Positions 17,516 through 26,586 of a DNA stretch of 64,000 nt are shown one piece after another. The notes under the pieces are model-generated. The model did no database searches. It was not told the origin of the DNA and saw only the letters and a list, made by a program, of their open reading frames with translations. This stretch comes from Salisediminibacterium halotolerans (GTDB lineage Bacteria > Bacillota > Bacilli > Bacillales > Salisediminibacteriaceae). The stretch covers positions 186,001-250,000 of the forward strand of contig NZ_RKQQ01000004.1 in assembly GCF_003814815.1 (NCBI RefSeq). The letters run 5' to 3'. The position numbers were made by a program, and so were the translations under genes. Each line of letters starts with the position of its first letter. Within the stretch, counting starts at the first letter, position 1.

Positions 17516-17936
17516 CAGATTGTAGACAAATTATTATTTTGACGTAAGCCACGCAGCCACTACCCTCCGCTTGCCCCGGGCAAGGACTCAGCTAGTATTC
17601 GGCGGCCTGATACCGCCGAATCCGGATCTTCGTCGCTTGCTTTCCCGGAGGCGTCGGAGGAGTGGATGCGTGGCTTTTTTTTATGAATACACTCGCTTCA
17701 AAAAAGAGGATGACCCAGCATCCCGGCTTTCTCCTGCGGGATAGCGAGACAGGCGAGACCCTGCAGGGCATAAGCCCGAAGCGGCTCGGCGCTCGCCCGC
17801 GGACTAGTAAGACACGGCGAAGTCTTTTTGAGCCGATGTCGCAGTGATACCTTCAGGTGAAAGAAGCCGGACGATGCGTCGTCATCCGTTCCTTTTAAGA
17901 TGACATCTGACAGTGTCATGAATTTGTTAATACTCT
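17515..17936 (+). mobile_element. Terminator-associated repeat, full copy A (about 421 bp)
   Basis: Left terminal repeat TCAGATTGTAGACAAA and right terminal TTTGTTAATACTCT form imperfect inverted ends. The body contains a long pairing between 17548-17561 and 17661-17675, an inner hairpin ATTCGGCGG/CCGCCGAAT, and near the right end a TGACA/TGTCA stem. It is GC-richer than the surroundings, and no convincing reading frame is conserved across copies. The element lies inside the duplicated terminator shared by the dcuA-like gene and recQ. Confidence 0.85.
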
Positions 17937-17973
17937 AAAAACCTGCCTGATTTTATCTCAGGCAGGTTTTTTT
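17937..17973. terminator. Terminator, right duplicate at repeat copy A, shared with recQ
   Basis: The same ACCTGCCTGA/TCTCAGGCAGGT stem as at 17481, here with a full run of seven Ts. The recQ stop codon is in the T run, so it also closes recQ from the other side. Confidence 0.85.
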
Positions 17974-19762
17974 ATGATTGGACGCTGCTTTTTTCTTGTT
18001 CTGAGAACGTGCGGATCGCGGAGATGAATGAATCGCCGTAGGCGGCTAATTTCGTTTCACCGACACCTTTGATTTTAAGGAATTCGGTATGCGTTTTAGG
18101 ACGGAAACGGCAAAATTCACGGAGCGTCTGATCCGAAAACACCATGTACGGCGCGACATCGTTTTGATCAGCCAGCTGTGAGCGCAATTCCCGGAGCATA
18201 TCGAAAAGCGGATCGTCTTCAGTAATTTTTTTCGGCTGCACGGTTTGTTTGCGCATGACTTTCTCTTCGTTTTTTAAAACCGGAAGCGCATGCTCAGTCA
18301 GCTTTAAAACGGGATATTGGCCGCCGCTAAGAGCAATGTAACGGCTGGCGACAAGGTAGTCGATCAGCTGCATCACTTCTTTTTGTCCGGCTCCTTTCAT
18401 TAAGCCGTATGTTGAGAGCCGTTGGAATGAGAAATCTTTCATTTTCTGATTAGAAGAGCCGACGAGAACTTGCGCGACAATCGTTTTCCCAAAGCGTTCA
18501 TCCATCCGTTTGATGCAGGAAAGGACCATTTGCGCTTCTTTAGTAATATCGACAACGGAGCGCTCATCAATGCATGAGGAACATTTTCCGCACGTATCGC
18601 TCCCTGGATCACCGAAATAATCAAGGATATACCTTTCCAAGCATCCTTCTGTGTGACAAAAATTCACGATGTCCTGGAGCTTATCATATTCATTCTTTTT
18701 CCGGTCTTCAGCAAGATCAGATTGATCGATAAGAAACTGCTGAATTCTCGTATCTTGCGGATGAAAAAGCAGAATGCACTCGCTCGGAGAACCGTCCCGT
18801 CCCGCGCGTCCTGCCTCTTGGTAATAGCTTTCGATGTTGCGGGGCATTTGTGCATGAATAACAAAACGGACGTTCGATTTATTTATTCCCATGCCGAACG
18901 CATTCGTTGCGACCATAACGGTCAGCTCGTCATAAACGAACGCATCCTGCATTTCTTTGCGTTCGTCGGAGCTCATCCCGCCGTGGTAGGTTCCCGCCGC
19001 GATTCCGGCTTTTTTCAGTTTCGTCCCGAGTCGTTCCACTTCTTTTCTTGTCGCTGCATAAATAATCCCGGACTGTTTAGCATTTTCTTTGACGTAATCG
19101 CGGATGAACTTATCGCGGTCAATCCCTTTATGAACGTGAAAAGATAAGTTTTCGCGGGTGAAGCCGGTCAAAACGGTCCGCTCTTTCGGAATGTCAAGCA
19201 GGCGCCGGATATCAGCTGCGACTTCGGGGGTAGCTGTCGCTGTCAAAGCAAGAACCGGCGGTGCGGGATGGATTTGCGCTAAAAACTCCGGGATTCGCAT
19301 ATAACTGGGTCTGAAGTCGTGTCCCCATTGCGAAAGGCAATGGGCTTCATCGACAGCAACGAGCGATACGTGCAAATTACGAAGCATATTCATAAACGAA
19401 GGTGATTCCAGCCGTTCCGGCGCGATGTAAACGAGCGAGTATTCCCCCCGCCTGACAGCGCGGAACCGTTCCGCACCTTCTTCCTGCGAAAGCGAGCTGT
19501 TTAAAAACGTCGCCGGAATGCCCGCTTCTTTTAACTCATCGACTTGGTCTTTCATAAGTGAGATTAACGGCGAAATAACAAGCGTTACGCCGTTAAGAAG
19601 CTGGGACGGAATTTGATAACAGATGGATTTCCCTCCGCCGGTCGGCATAATCCCGATAGCCGAGGCGCCGGAAAACAAGTGCTGCATAATCGTTTCTTGG
19701 CCGTCTCTGAACGCCTCATGACCGTAGTAATGTTTGAGTATTTCCTGTGCATCTTTCAGCAT
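17972..19762 (-). CDS. recQ: ATP-dependent DNA helicase RecQ
   Basis: A 596-residue superfamily 2 helicase for recombination and fork repair. Walker A is MPTGGGKS (39-46), the DEAH box is VDEAHCLSQWGHDFRPSY, and motif VI is QEAGRAGRDG. A zinc-binding region follows with cysteines in CLERYILDYFG...CGKCSSC, then a winged-helix domain. A C-terminal HRDC domain begins near residue 510 and ends with KIKGVGETKLAAYG. Length and order fit bacterial RecQ. GGGAGG lies before ATG 19762. It is convergent with the dcuA-like gene. Confidence 0.95.
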   Translation of the reverse strand: MLKDAQEILKHYYGHEAFRDGQETIMQHLFSGASAIGIMPTGGGKSICYQIPSQLLNGVTLVISPLISLMKDQVDELKEAGIPATFLNSSLSQEEGAERFRAVRRGEYSLVYIAPERLESPSFMNMLRNLHVSLVAVDEAHCLSQWGHDFRPSYMRIPEFLAQIHPAPPVLALTATATPEVAADIRRLLDIPKERTVLTGFTRENLSFHVHKGIDRDKFIRDYVKENAKQSGIIYAATRKEVERLGTKLKKAGIAAGTYHGGMSSDERKEMQDAFVYDELTVMVATNAFGMGINKSNVRFVIHAQMPRNIESYYQEAGRAGRDGSPSECILLFHPQDTRIQQFLIDQSDLAEDRKKNEYDKLQDIVNFCHTEGCLERYILDYFGDPGSDTCGKCSSCIDERSVVDITKEAQMVLSCIKRMDERFGKTIVAQVLVGSSNQKMKDFSFQRLSTYGLMKGAGQKEVMQLIDYLVASRYIALSGGQYPVLKLTEHALPVLKNEEKVMRKQTVQPKKITEDDPLFDMLRELRSQLADQNDVAPYMVFSDQTLREFCRFRPKTHTEFLKIKGVGETKLAAYGDSFISAIRTFSEQEKSSVQS

Positions 19763-19903
19763 GGCGGCCTCCCAATCAAGTTCGTTGATCGTTTATTTGT
19801 TTGAATGCACCGGATGTCATTCATTCTCCGGCACAAAGGTATGATTTACAATATGTAGAACTGCTGTTATTATTTTCTTAAACTGCAGCGAGGAAGTGAA
19901 CAG

Positions 19904-20728
19904 ATGAGCGAAACTTGGTATTACTTAGAGTCGTATTCAGAAGATGCCGCTCGAAATATGGCCATTGATGAATGGCTGATGACGAAAGTCGGCGCCGGAG
20001 ACAGTAAACCGGTGTTGCGGTTTTATACATGGAAGCCGAAAGCTCTTTCTCTCGGCTATTTTCAGAAAACGGACGGAAAAATTGATTTGGATGCTGTTCA
20101 AGCCTCAGGCGCAGACATCGTTCGGCGTCTCACAGGAGGACGCGCTGTCTTGCATGATCATGAACTGACGTACAGCGTGATTCTGCCTGATACACATCCT
20201 AACATGCCGACATCTGTGACGGAATCCTATAAAATTTTATCACAAGGACTCATGGAAGGATATCGGAACTTAGGTATTGATGCAGAATTAGCGGAAGATC
20301 GTCCAGAAGGAAAACCGGATAATTCCGCTGTCTGCTTTGAAGAGCCGAGTTGGTATGAATTGCTTGCTTCCGGGAAAAAAGCTGCCGGGAGCGCTCAAGT
20401 AAGAAAAAAAGGCGCTCTTCTGCAGCACGGTTCTGTTCCGATCACGATGAACATTGAAGAACTTTATGACATGTTTATGTATCGAACCGAGCGTGCGAAA
20501 GAAAAAATGCGCGAATCATTCCGCGAAAAAGCGACGACAATTGCTGATGAATTGGGTCGGACTCCGGATATGGAAGAAGTGGCAGCAGCTTTTTACAGCG
20601 GATTTGAAAAAGGATTGAATGTAAAGCTCGAACCGATTGAACTTTCGAAGGAAGATCAAGATCAAATCAAAAGGCTGGAAAGCCGTTATCAATTTTCGCC
20701 GGCGCCGTCGGTGTCTTATTTAACGTAA
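19904..20728 (+). CDS. lipM: Octanoyltransferase LipM
   Basis: A 274-residue member of the biotin/lipoate ligase fold that transfers octanoate from acyl carrier protein to GcvH in the Bacillus lipoate pathway. The catalytic Cys is visible at 144 in SAVCFEEPSWYE, and the ligand motif RRLTGGRAVLHDHELTYSV and AAGSAQVRKKG follow the LipM pattern. It is 31 bp upstream of lipA, which adds the sulfurs, so the two form a lipoate synthesis operon. A plain lipoate-protein ligase is the alternative, but the Cys and the neighbour favour LipM. Confidence 0.9.
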   Translation: MSETWYYLESYSEDAARNMAIDEWLMTKVGAGDSKPVLRFYTWKPKALSLGYFQKTDGKIDLDAVQASGADIVRRLTGGRAVLHDHELTYSVILPDTHPNMPTSVTESYKILSQGLMEGYRNLGIDAELAEDRPEGKPDNSAVCFEEPSWYELLASGKKAAGSAQVRKKGALLQHGSVPITMNIEELYDMFMYRTERAKEKMRESFREKATTIADELGRTPDMEEVAAAFYSGFEKGLNVKLEPIELSKEDQDQIKRLESRYQFSPAPSVSYLT

Positions 20729-20765
20729 ATAATAAGTTAGCAAGTATGGAAAGGGTGGAATGGAC

Positions 20766-21662
20766 TTGGCAAAGCAAACGTATCAACGCAAGCCGGAATG
20801 GCTGAAAATCAATTTAAACACGAACGAAAATTATACCGGGCTGAAAAAAATGATGCGCGAGAAAAACTTAAACACCGTCTGTGAAGAAGCGAAATGCCCG
20901 AATATTCATGAGTGCTGGGCGGTGCGCAAGACAGCGACGTTTATGATTTTAGGGCGTGTCTGTACCCGGGGCTGCCGCTTTTGCGCGGTGGAAACAGGTG
21001 TCCCGAATGAACTGGACCGTGAAGAGCCGGAGCGGGTGGCGGAATCGGTCCGCTTGATGGACTTGCGTCATACCGTCATTACCGCTGTTGCACGCGATGA
21101 TTTAGCGGACGGCGGATCGGAAGTATTCGGCGAGACAGTCAAAGCAGTTAAACGGCTGAACCCGCAGACGACCGTAGAAGTTTTGCCTTCGGATATGAAA
21201 GCGGATGACGCGAGTATTCATAAGCTGATGTGCGGTGAGCCTGATATTTTCAATCACAACATCGAGACCGTAGAGCGGCTGACACCAAGGGTGCGGTCAA
21301 TTGCTACGTACGAACGGTCGCTTTATTTGTTAAACCGCGTTAAAGAGCTTTATCCTGAGACCCCGACCAAATCAAGCATTATGGTCGGTCTCGGCGAAAC
21401 GAAAGAAGAATTGTATACAGCGATGGATGATTTGCGCGCACATAACGTAGATATTTTAACGATCGGTCAGTATTTGCAGCCGACGAAGCAGCACCTGCAG
21501 GTTGAGCGCTATTACGACCCGAAAGAATTTGCAGAACTGAAAGATATCGCAATGGAAAAAGGATTTTCCCATTGTGAGTCAGGTCCGCTTGTCCGTTCAT
21601 CTTATCATGCCGATGAACAAGTATCAGCAGCGGCAAAAAAACGCCGTGAGCAAGCCGAGTAA
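20766..21662 (+). CDS. lipA: Lipoyl synthase
   Basis: A 298-residue radical SAM enzyme that inserts two sulfurs into protein-bound octanoate. The auxiliary cluster cysteines are C39, C44 and C50 ([12 protein letters not shown]) and the radical SAM cysteines C66, C70 and C73 (CTRGCRFC). The C-terminal RSSYHADEQ contains the conserved serine. I prefer TTG 20766 ([14 protein letters not shown]), because AAGGGTGG is about 8 bases away; ATG 20760 is too close to that site. It ends at a strong terminator. Confidence 0.95.
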   Translation: MAKQTYQRKPEWLKINLNTNENYTGLKKMMREKNLNTVCEEAKCPNIHECWAVRKTATFMILGRVCTRGCRFCAVETGVPNELDREEPERVAESVRLMDLRHTVITAVARDDLADGGSEVFGETVKAVKRLNPQTTVEVLPSDMKADDASIHKLMCGEPDIFNHNIETVERLTPRVRSIATYERSLYLLNRVKELYPETPTKSSIMVGLGETKEELYTAMDDLRAHNVDILTIGQYLQPTKQHLQVERYYDPKEFAELKDIAMEKGFSHCESGPLVRSSYHADEQVSAAAKKRREQAE

Positions 21663-21665
21663 CAG

Positions 21666-21695
21666 AAAGCCGGTCTTTTTAGGCCGGCTTTTTTT
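21666..21695 (+). terminator. lipA terminator
   Basis: AAAGCCGG and CCGGCTTT pair around a ten-base loop and run into seven Ts. Confidence 0.85.
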
Positions 21696-21774
21696 GATGT
21701 TTGAATCCGGCGGATTTCGGGGAAAGACTGGTGGAACACTTACTTTTTGAAAGTGATTTAAGGAGGCGATGTTG

Positions 21775-22392
21775 ATGCACCATGTTTTTAAACAAGGAAA
21801 TAATAATACTGATAAGACGCTGTTGCTTTTGCACGGAACAGGCGGCGATGAGAATGACTTGCTTCCGATTGCGGAAATGATCGACCCCGATGCAAATGTT
21901 TTAAGTGTCCGGGGCAATGTGAATGAAAACGGGATGAATCGTTTTTTTCGCCGGCTGGCTGAAGGCATTTTTGATGAAGAAGACTTAATTTTCCGGACCG
22001 AAGAGCTTCACCGCTTTATCGATGAAGCTGCTGCGAAATACGGATTTTCTCGTCATTCGCTTGTGGCTGTCGGCTACTCGAACGGAGCGAATATTGCCGG
22101 GAGTTTGCTTTATCATTATTCTTTTCCGCTTGCAGGCGCTGTTTTGCTTCATCCGATGGTTCCGCGAAAAGGAATAACCCTCCCGGAGATGAAAGACTTG
22201 CCGGTGTTCATCGGTGCCGGAACCAACGATCCGATCTGCCGTCCGGAAGAAACGGAAATGCTTTCGGACCAGCTCCAGGAAGCCGGCGCCCGCGTGGAAG
22301 TCTTTTGGGCAGATCAAGGTCATCAGCTGACTCGAGGAGAAATAGATCAAGCGAAAACTTGGTATGAAAAACTTGTTAAACATGAGGGGTGA
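21775..22392 (+). CDS. Alpha/beta hydrolase, phospholipase/carboxylesterase family (MhqD-like)
   Basis: A 205-residue serine hydrolase. LLLLHGTGGDENDLLP forms the oxyanion region, GYSNGAN holds the nucleophile Ser, and GTNDPIC and DQGHQLT contribute the catalytic Asp and His. This is the pattern of the predicted esterases related to Bacillus MhqD and YtpO. Natural substrate is unknown. AGGAGGCG supports ATG 21775; ATG 21769 is too close to it. The next gene starts 6 bases after the stop, so this is a two-gene operon with a flavoprotein, similar in content to quinone- or electrophile-responsive operons. Confidence 0.83.
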   Translation: MHHVFKQGNNNTDKTLLLLHGTGGDENDLLPIAEMIDPDANVLSVRGNVNENGMNRFFRRLAEGIFDEEDLIFRTEELHRFIDEAAAKYGFSRHSLVAVGYSNGANIAGSLLYHYSFPLAGAVLLHPMVPRKGITLPEMKDLPVFIGAGTNDPICRPEETEMLSDQLQEAGARVEVFWADQGHQLTRGEIDQAKTWYEKLVKHEG

Positions 22393-22398
22393 ACTGCG

Positions 22399-23001
22399 GT
22401 GCGAATTGATCCAACCGAGTGGACGAAAACCGAGCGGTACCGGTTTTTAACATCTGCCGTTACGCCGCGCCCGATTGCATTTGTAACAACGGTAACAAAA
22501 AACGGCACGGTTAATGCAGCGCCGTTCAGCTATTTTAATGTCGTCAGTGCGGAACCCCCGCTGCTGTCAATTTCAGTAGGGCGTAAGGAAGGAGCGATGA
22601 AGGACACCGCGCGAAATATTACCGAGAGCGGTGAATTTGTCGTCCAGCTTGCTGAAGCGGATATGATTCAGGCTGTCAATGATACATCGATGAACGCGGG
22701 TCCCGAAGAGAGCGAATTGCGTCATGTTCCGCTTAATACCGCTGACAGTCAGGCCGTCAACGTTCCGGGAATACTAGAAGCGCGGGTTCGTCTGGAATGC
22801 AAGCTGGAAAAACATCTTATCTTTGAAGAAGGCGCATCGGCAACGGACTTATTGATCGGCCGTATCGTGTCGATTTATACGGAAGACGGCTTACTTAAAG
22901 AAGGAATGGTTTCGCCGGATGAGTGGAAGCCGGTCGCCCGTCTCGGCGGGAAGAAGTACGCAGAGATCGGAAGAGTATTCGAATTGGAACGCCCGCAATA
23001 A
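22399..23001 (+). CDS. Flavin reductase-like FMN-binding split-barrel protein
   Basis: A 200-residue protein of the flavin reductase-like domain family. TPRPIAFVTTVTKNGTVNAAPFSYFNVVSAEPPLLSISV is the FMN-binding segment, and KDTARNITESGEFVVQL follows as in the family. Members bind FMN and reduce flavins or other small electron acceptors. The start is GTG 22399, with AGGGGTGAA upstream. It follows the MhqD-like esterase by 6 bases. Its terminator carries repeat copy B. Confidence 0.85.
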   Translation: MRIDPTEWTKTERYRFLTSAVTPRPIAFVTTVTKNGTVNAAPFSYFNVVSAEPPLLSISVGRKEGAMKDTARNITESGEFVVQLAEADMIQAVNDTSMNAGPEESELRHVPLNTADSQAVNVPGILEARVRLECKLEKHLIFEEGASATDLLIGRIVSIYTEDGLLKEGMVSPDEWKPVARLGGKKYAEIGRVFELERPQ

Positions 23002-23002
23002 C

Positions 23003-23028
23003 AAAAAGCCGGATATTTATCCGGCTTT
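23003..23028 (+). terminator. Terminator, left duplicate at repeat copy B
   Basis: AAAGCCGGATA and TATCCGGCTTT pair around a short loop. The T tract is cut to TTT and then continues as CAGACTGTAG, the repeat end. Confidence 0.85.
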
Positions 23029-23448
23029 CAGACTGTAGACAAACTATATTTTGATGTCAGCCATGAATCCACTACCCTCCGCTTGCCCCGGGCAAGGACT
23101 CAGCTAGTATTCGGCGGCCCGAGACCGCCGAATCCGGATCTTCGTCGCTTGCTTTCCCGGAGGCGTCGGAGGAGTGGATGCATGGCTTCTTTTTTATGAA
23201 TACACTCGCTTCAAAAAGAGGATGACCCAGCATCCCGGCTTTCTCCTGCGGGATAGCGAGACAGACGAGACCCTGCAGGGCATCAGCCCGAAGCGGCTCG
23301 GCGCTCGCCCGCGGACTAGTAAGACACGGCGAAGTCTTTTTGAGCCGATGTCGCAGTGATACCTTCAGGTGAAAGAAGCCGGACGATGCGTAGTCATCCG
23401 TTCCTTTTAACATGACATCTAACGATGTCATGACTTTGTCAACACTCT
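23028..23448 (+). mobile_element. Terminator-associated repeat, full copy B (421 bp)
   Basis: The ends are TCAGACTGTAGACAAA (23028-23043) and TTTGTCAACACTCT (23435-23448); read inward they agree at 12 of 14 aligned positions. The body matches copies A, C and D almost throughout. A left-arm AGCCATGAATCCACT pairs with AGTGGATGCATGGCT about 115 bp later, and TGACATC/GATGTCA forms a stem beside the right end. The same hairpin flanks both sides. Confidence 0.88.
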
Positions 23449-23476
23449 AAAAGCCGGATATTTATCCGGCTTTTTT
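23449..23476. terminator. Terminator, right duplicate at repeat copy B
   Basis: An exact second copy of the stem at 23003, now followed by six Ts. It lies between the repeat and the convergent TraB-like gene and can serve both directions. Confidence 0.85.
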
Positions 23477-23488
23477 GTATTTGTTTAC

Positions 23489-24739
23489 TTACCGTTCGGT
23501 CACGTCGTAACCTTTATCCTCCAACAGCGCAGGGATCCCGTTTTCTGAGACGAGATGCAAGGCTCCGACAACGACAAAGTGGGTATCATCATTCTCGCTT
23601 TCAAGTTTTTCGGCGAGAACAGTAGACATATTTTCATCGCGCGAGTCCATCGCTTCTTGTCCGTGTTCATCATCAAACGAACGCATCTGCTTAAAAATCT
23701 CATTGTCGCCGGAGCGCCAAAGCCGAAGCATTTGTTCCAGTTCTTCTTCGTAGATCGGCAAACTTTCAAGCGTGGCTTTTAACGAGCTGATTTGTTCATC
23801 AAGCGGGGAGCTGCTCATAAAAGCAATCTGATCTTCAAGCGTTTCCAAGCTTTCAATCGGAATATCGTTGTCATTGGCTTGATCAATAAAATACTGATCA
23901 ATGCCTTCTTCGCCGGTGAATGGGGTTTCTGTTCGGGCAATATCGTTTAAAAGCAGAGAGATGAACCATGGTTCAAATTGATTGATAGACATCTCCGGAA
24001 TGCCGAAGTCGGTCAAGTGCTCTTGAATCTCGAGATACGTTTCTTCGGAGACGAGTTCTTCAAGCGATTCGTTATCCGGATTCATGCCTGCTGCTGCCAT
24101 TTGTTCGGAAGCTTCGCTTTCATCAAAATCGTCAATATTGATTTCAACAGCAAGGGAATCCGCTTCACTGAACGCTTCTTCGATATTGTCTTGAAGGGGA
24201 TAAATCCGCTCATCGCCGACATGAATCGAGCCGAAAAGATACATCGTTTGTCCTTCATGGCTCACTTCATAAAAGATTCCTTCTGACGGCCCTTCATGTT
24301 CGGGAAAAGACAGGCGCGGTCTGGTCCGAACGTCGACGCCGTTGTCTTCCAAGGTTTCCAGTTCACTTGTAACGGGATCATCTTCAGCGGATTCACCGGT
24401 AAAAAATATATCGCCGGCGTGCAACGAGGTTAACTGATCTAATTCCAGCAGCGGTTCAAAGGATTCGATCCGGTTCTCGGCCAAATTTAACTCGGCCAAT
24501 GAAGTAAAAGCTTCAAGTCCTTCAATCGTCTCAATATCAGCATCGGCTAAATCGAGGGATTCAACATCTTCAGCTTCGGATGTTTTAATCGCGTCATCTC
24601 CTGTTTCAAGCTTTTCTGCAAGAGTTTGTTTCAGGTTATCGTCAGTAAACATAACCGTGTCTTCTTCCGATTGACAGGCGGATGCAAGAAGCAGGCTGGC
24701 GCCTGCAGCTATCGCATAGGTTTTATGAATGATTTTCAT
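23489..24739 (-). CDS. TraB/GumN-domain lipoprotein with leucine-rich repeats
   Basis: A 416-residue protein with a lipoprotein signal (LLLASAC), a short leucine-rich repeat region (about 60-115, including LESLDLADADIETIEGLEAF and LAELNLAENRIESF), and a TraB/GumN domain to the C-terminus. The domain's GSIHVGDERIYPL and VVGALHLVSENGIPALLEDKGYDV are the paired GxxH motifs of this putative metalloprotease fold. It would be anchored on the outer face of the membrane. The job of bacterial GumN proteins is not established. AGGAGG supports ATG 24739. It follows the membrane protein gene by 12 bp, so they form one operon. Confidence 0.82.
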   Translation of the reverse strand: MKIIHKTYAIAAGASLLLASACQSEEDTVMFTDDNLKQTLAEKLETGDDAIKTSEAEDVESLDLADADIETIEGLEAFTSLAELNLAENRIESFEPLLELDQLTSLHAGDIFFTGESAEDDPVTSELETLEDNGVDVRTRPRLSFPEHEGPSEGIFYEVSHEGQTMYLFGSIHVGDERIYPLQDNIEEAFSEADSLAVEINIDDFDESEASEQMAAAGMNPDNESLEELVSEETYLEIQEHLTDFGIPEMSINQFEPWFISLLLNDIARTETPFTGEEGIDQYFIDQANDNDIPIESLETLEDQIAFMSSSPLDEQISSLKATLESLPIYEEELEQMLRLWRSGDNEIFKQMRSFDDEHGQEAMDSRDENMSTVLAEKLESENDDTHFVVVGALHLVSENGIPALLEDKGYDVTER

Positions 24740-24751
24740 CACAGTTTCCTC

Positions 24752-26452
24752 CTATTCGTCGAGAAGTTCAAATTCTTCCAGCGATTGAACTACTTCCCCT
24801 GTGTCCATATAAGCAATCGCCACGTTATCGCCGGATTCCAGAAACACAGCATTCGGGTAGGAATTTGAACTTACGGAATAAATCGTGTCGCTGCCTTCGA
24901 TTGTAAACCTGACCGTCACACTGTCTTCACGGTCCCATTGGTAAACACGGTCAACGGTTTCTTCCGCTTCAATTAGATCAGTGTATTCCCCGGGGACAAC
25001 ATCCTCATCGGTTTCTGTCGTGAGCTCCATTTGATAGTCACTAAACGCTTCTTGTTTCGTCGAGCCGTAACCGTAAACATTTTCATCTGATGAATTGACG
25101 AGCATGATTTCACGGAGGACATTGTTTCGGTCCATGAGCGGAACAATCCATGTATATTGCCCGTACATATTATAAAGCGACGGGGTTCCGGCGACGTAAT
25201 CATCTCGCCTGAACGTGCGTTCCGCCAAATTCATCGCTGTCCGTCCGTTCAGCGCGCCGCTTGCATCACGGTAGTAATCCAGTTCTCCTGTCCGGGCGTT
25301 AAACATGGTAAAGCCGATCATCGAATTCGACCCTTCTTCGCCTTCGTCGGTCAGACGCATATGGTCGGTAAACCAAGTTAAGTTCAAGTCATTATCGACG
25401 ACGCCGGTGACCGTATCATCGGCCTGCCACTGAGTCGGTTCGGTCAGTCCTTGCCGGCCGAAAAAGCGGTTAATAATTCCTTGTTTATAAATGCCGAACC
25501 AGCGGTTGCGTTCTTCAGCGATGTGCGGCGGGTAAACCCGGTTCACCCATTCCGGGGCTTCATCCGCTTCATACTGAGATAATTCGCCTGTTTCCGGATC
25601 AACGATAATGACGCCGTCAACGTCTGCGACACGGCGAAACTCTGTAAAATCACCGTAACTGACGATGTAGTAAGGATTACCTTCACTGTCGATTTCAAAA
25701 TGAGTGTCAAGCATTACAACATCCGGAAATTCTGCGCGCACGTGTCTGTCGATATTTTCATGAAAAAAAGCTGACGGCACATACGTCATTTCTGCTTGGA
25801 CGAGCTCCGGATCTTGTCGCGGGTTTTCTGCGCTGACACGAATATAGCCCGGAGCGGCATCGCTTCTAATCCAGCGGAAGAACCCGTCGTATTCAATCGG
25901 CGTAACCCAGTAAAGCGAGCCGTCAGCCTCTTGAATCCTTGTCGTGCCGAGGTTATAGAAAGCTTGATTTTCCAGCTGGCCCATTAATACATCGGACCGG
26001 TATTCGGCGTAGCTTCTCGGTACGACCGGGATATGTTCTTCATTGACAGGTTCGAGGTCGTCGATCGTTACTTCTTCGCCGTCAGCAATGTTATACTTTG
26101 AATCAGCAAGAAAAAGCGGCTGAAGTGCCCAAAAGACGCCTAAAAGGACAATTAACCCTGCACCGATTCCTGCGCCGATCAGTGCAGTTTGTTTTCGGAA
26201 CGTGCGGATGAACATGAACACCAAAGTATAATCGGCAATAAGCCCAATGCCGATGACCGGAATGTAGTAGGAAAGAACAGCTGTGAGGCTTTGGTCAAGC
26301 AAGCCGACGTAAAACAGCATCCCGCCATAGATGATGCCGGCGAAGTACCGGGAGGGAATCCATTTTCTAAACATCGGCTGTTTCCAAGCTTCGGGGTGAA
26401 AAGGTAAAAATAACAGCGCTAAGACAGCACTGACTAAAATCATTTGCCACAT
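24752..26452 (-). CDS. Membrane protein of unknown function, four N-terminal helices and a large outside domain
   Basis: A 566-residue protein with four predicted helices at about 1-18, 37-57, 60-82 and 88-113, then about 450 residues of soluble acidic sequence rich in aromatic residues. The soluble part has repeated strand-like blocks such as GNPYYIVSYGDF, GVIIVDPETGELSQYEADEAPEW and MIGFTMFNARTGELDYYRDASG, which recall PepSY-like or beta-propeller-like repeats without a firm match. I do not recognise the family. AGAGGTGAC precedes ATG 26452. It is upstream of, and probably co-transcribed with, the TraB/GumN lipoprotein. Confidence 0.7.
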   Translation of the reverse strand: MWQMILVSAVLALLFLPFHPEAWKQPMFRKWIPSRYFAGIIYGGMLFYVGLLDQSLTAVLSYYIPVIGIGLIADYTLVFMFIRTFRKQTALIGAGIGAGLIVLLGVFWALQPLFLADSKYNIADGEEVTIDDLEPVNEEHIPVVPRSYAEYRSDVLMGQLENQAFYNLGTTRIQEADGSLYWVTPIEYDGFFRWIRSDAAPGYIRVSAENPRQDPELVQAEMTYVPSAFFHENIDRHVRAEFPDVVMLDTHFEIDSEGNPYYIVSYGDFTEFRRVADVDGVIIVDPETGELSQYEADEAPEWVNRVYPPHIAEERNRWFGIYKQGIINRFFGRQGLTEPTQWQADDTVTGVVDNDLNLTWFTDHMRLTDEGEEGSNSMIGFTMFNARTGELDYYRDASGALNGRTAMNLAERTFRRDDYVAGTPSLYNMYGQYTWIVPLMDRNNVLREIMLVNSSDENVYGYGSTKQEAFSDYQMELTTETDEDVVPGEYTDLIEAEETVDRVYQWDREDSVTVRFTIEGSDTIYSVSSNSYPNAVFLESGDNVAIAYMDTGEVVQSLEEFELLDE

Positions 26453-26586
26453 CGTTTGTCACCTCTTAAAAGTAAGTATAATTGACTATGAATACTAAAG
26501 ACAGTTTATCATGAATCGACGCCGCACAGGTGAAACGAATCTGATAGAATGTAACAGGAATCTATGTTGAAAAAGGAATGATCTCA

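Noticed and set aside
17515-17936. Group IIC intron as explanation of terminator-associated repeats
   Set aside because: Insertion after terminators fits, but the element has terminal inverted repeats, is only about 420 bp, lacks a recognisable intron domain V in my reading, and the terminator is duplicated. A profile search would be needed to exclude it fully.
23072-23431. A 119-codon reverse-strand open frame inside repeat copy B, and counterparts in copies A, C and D
   Set aside because: The frame is broken by a 2-bp deletion in copy D and is only partly open in the other copies, no ribosome site is present, and the sequence is part of a repeat with structural constraint.
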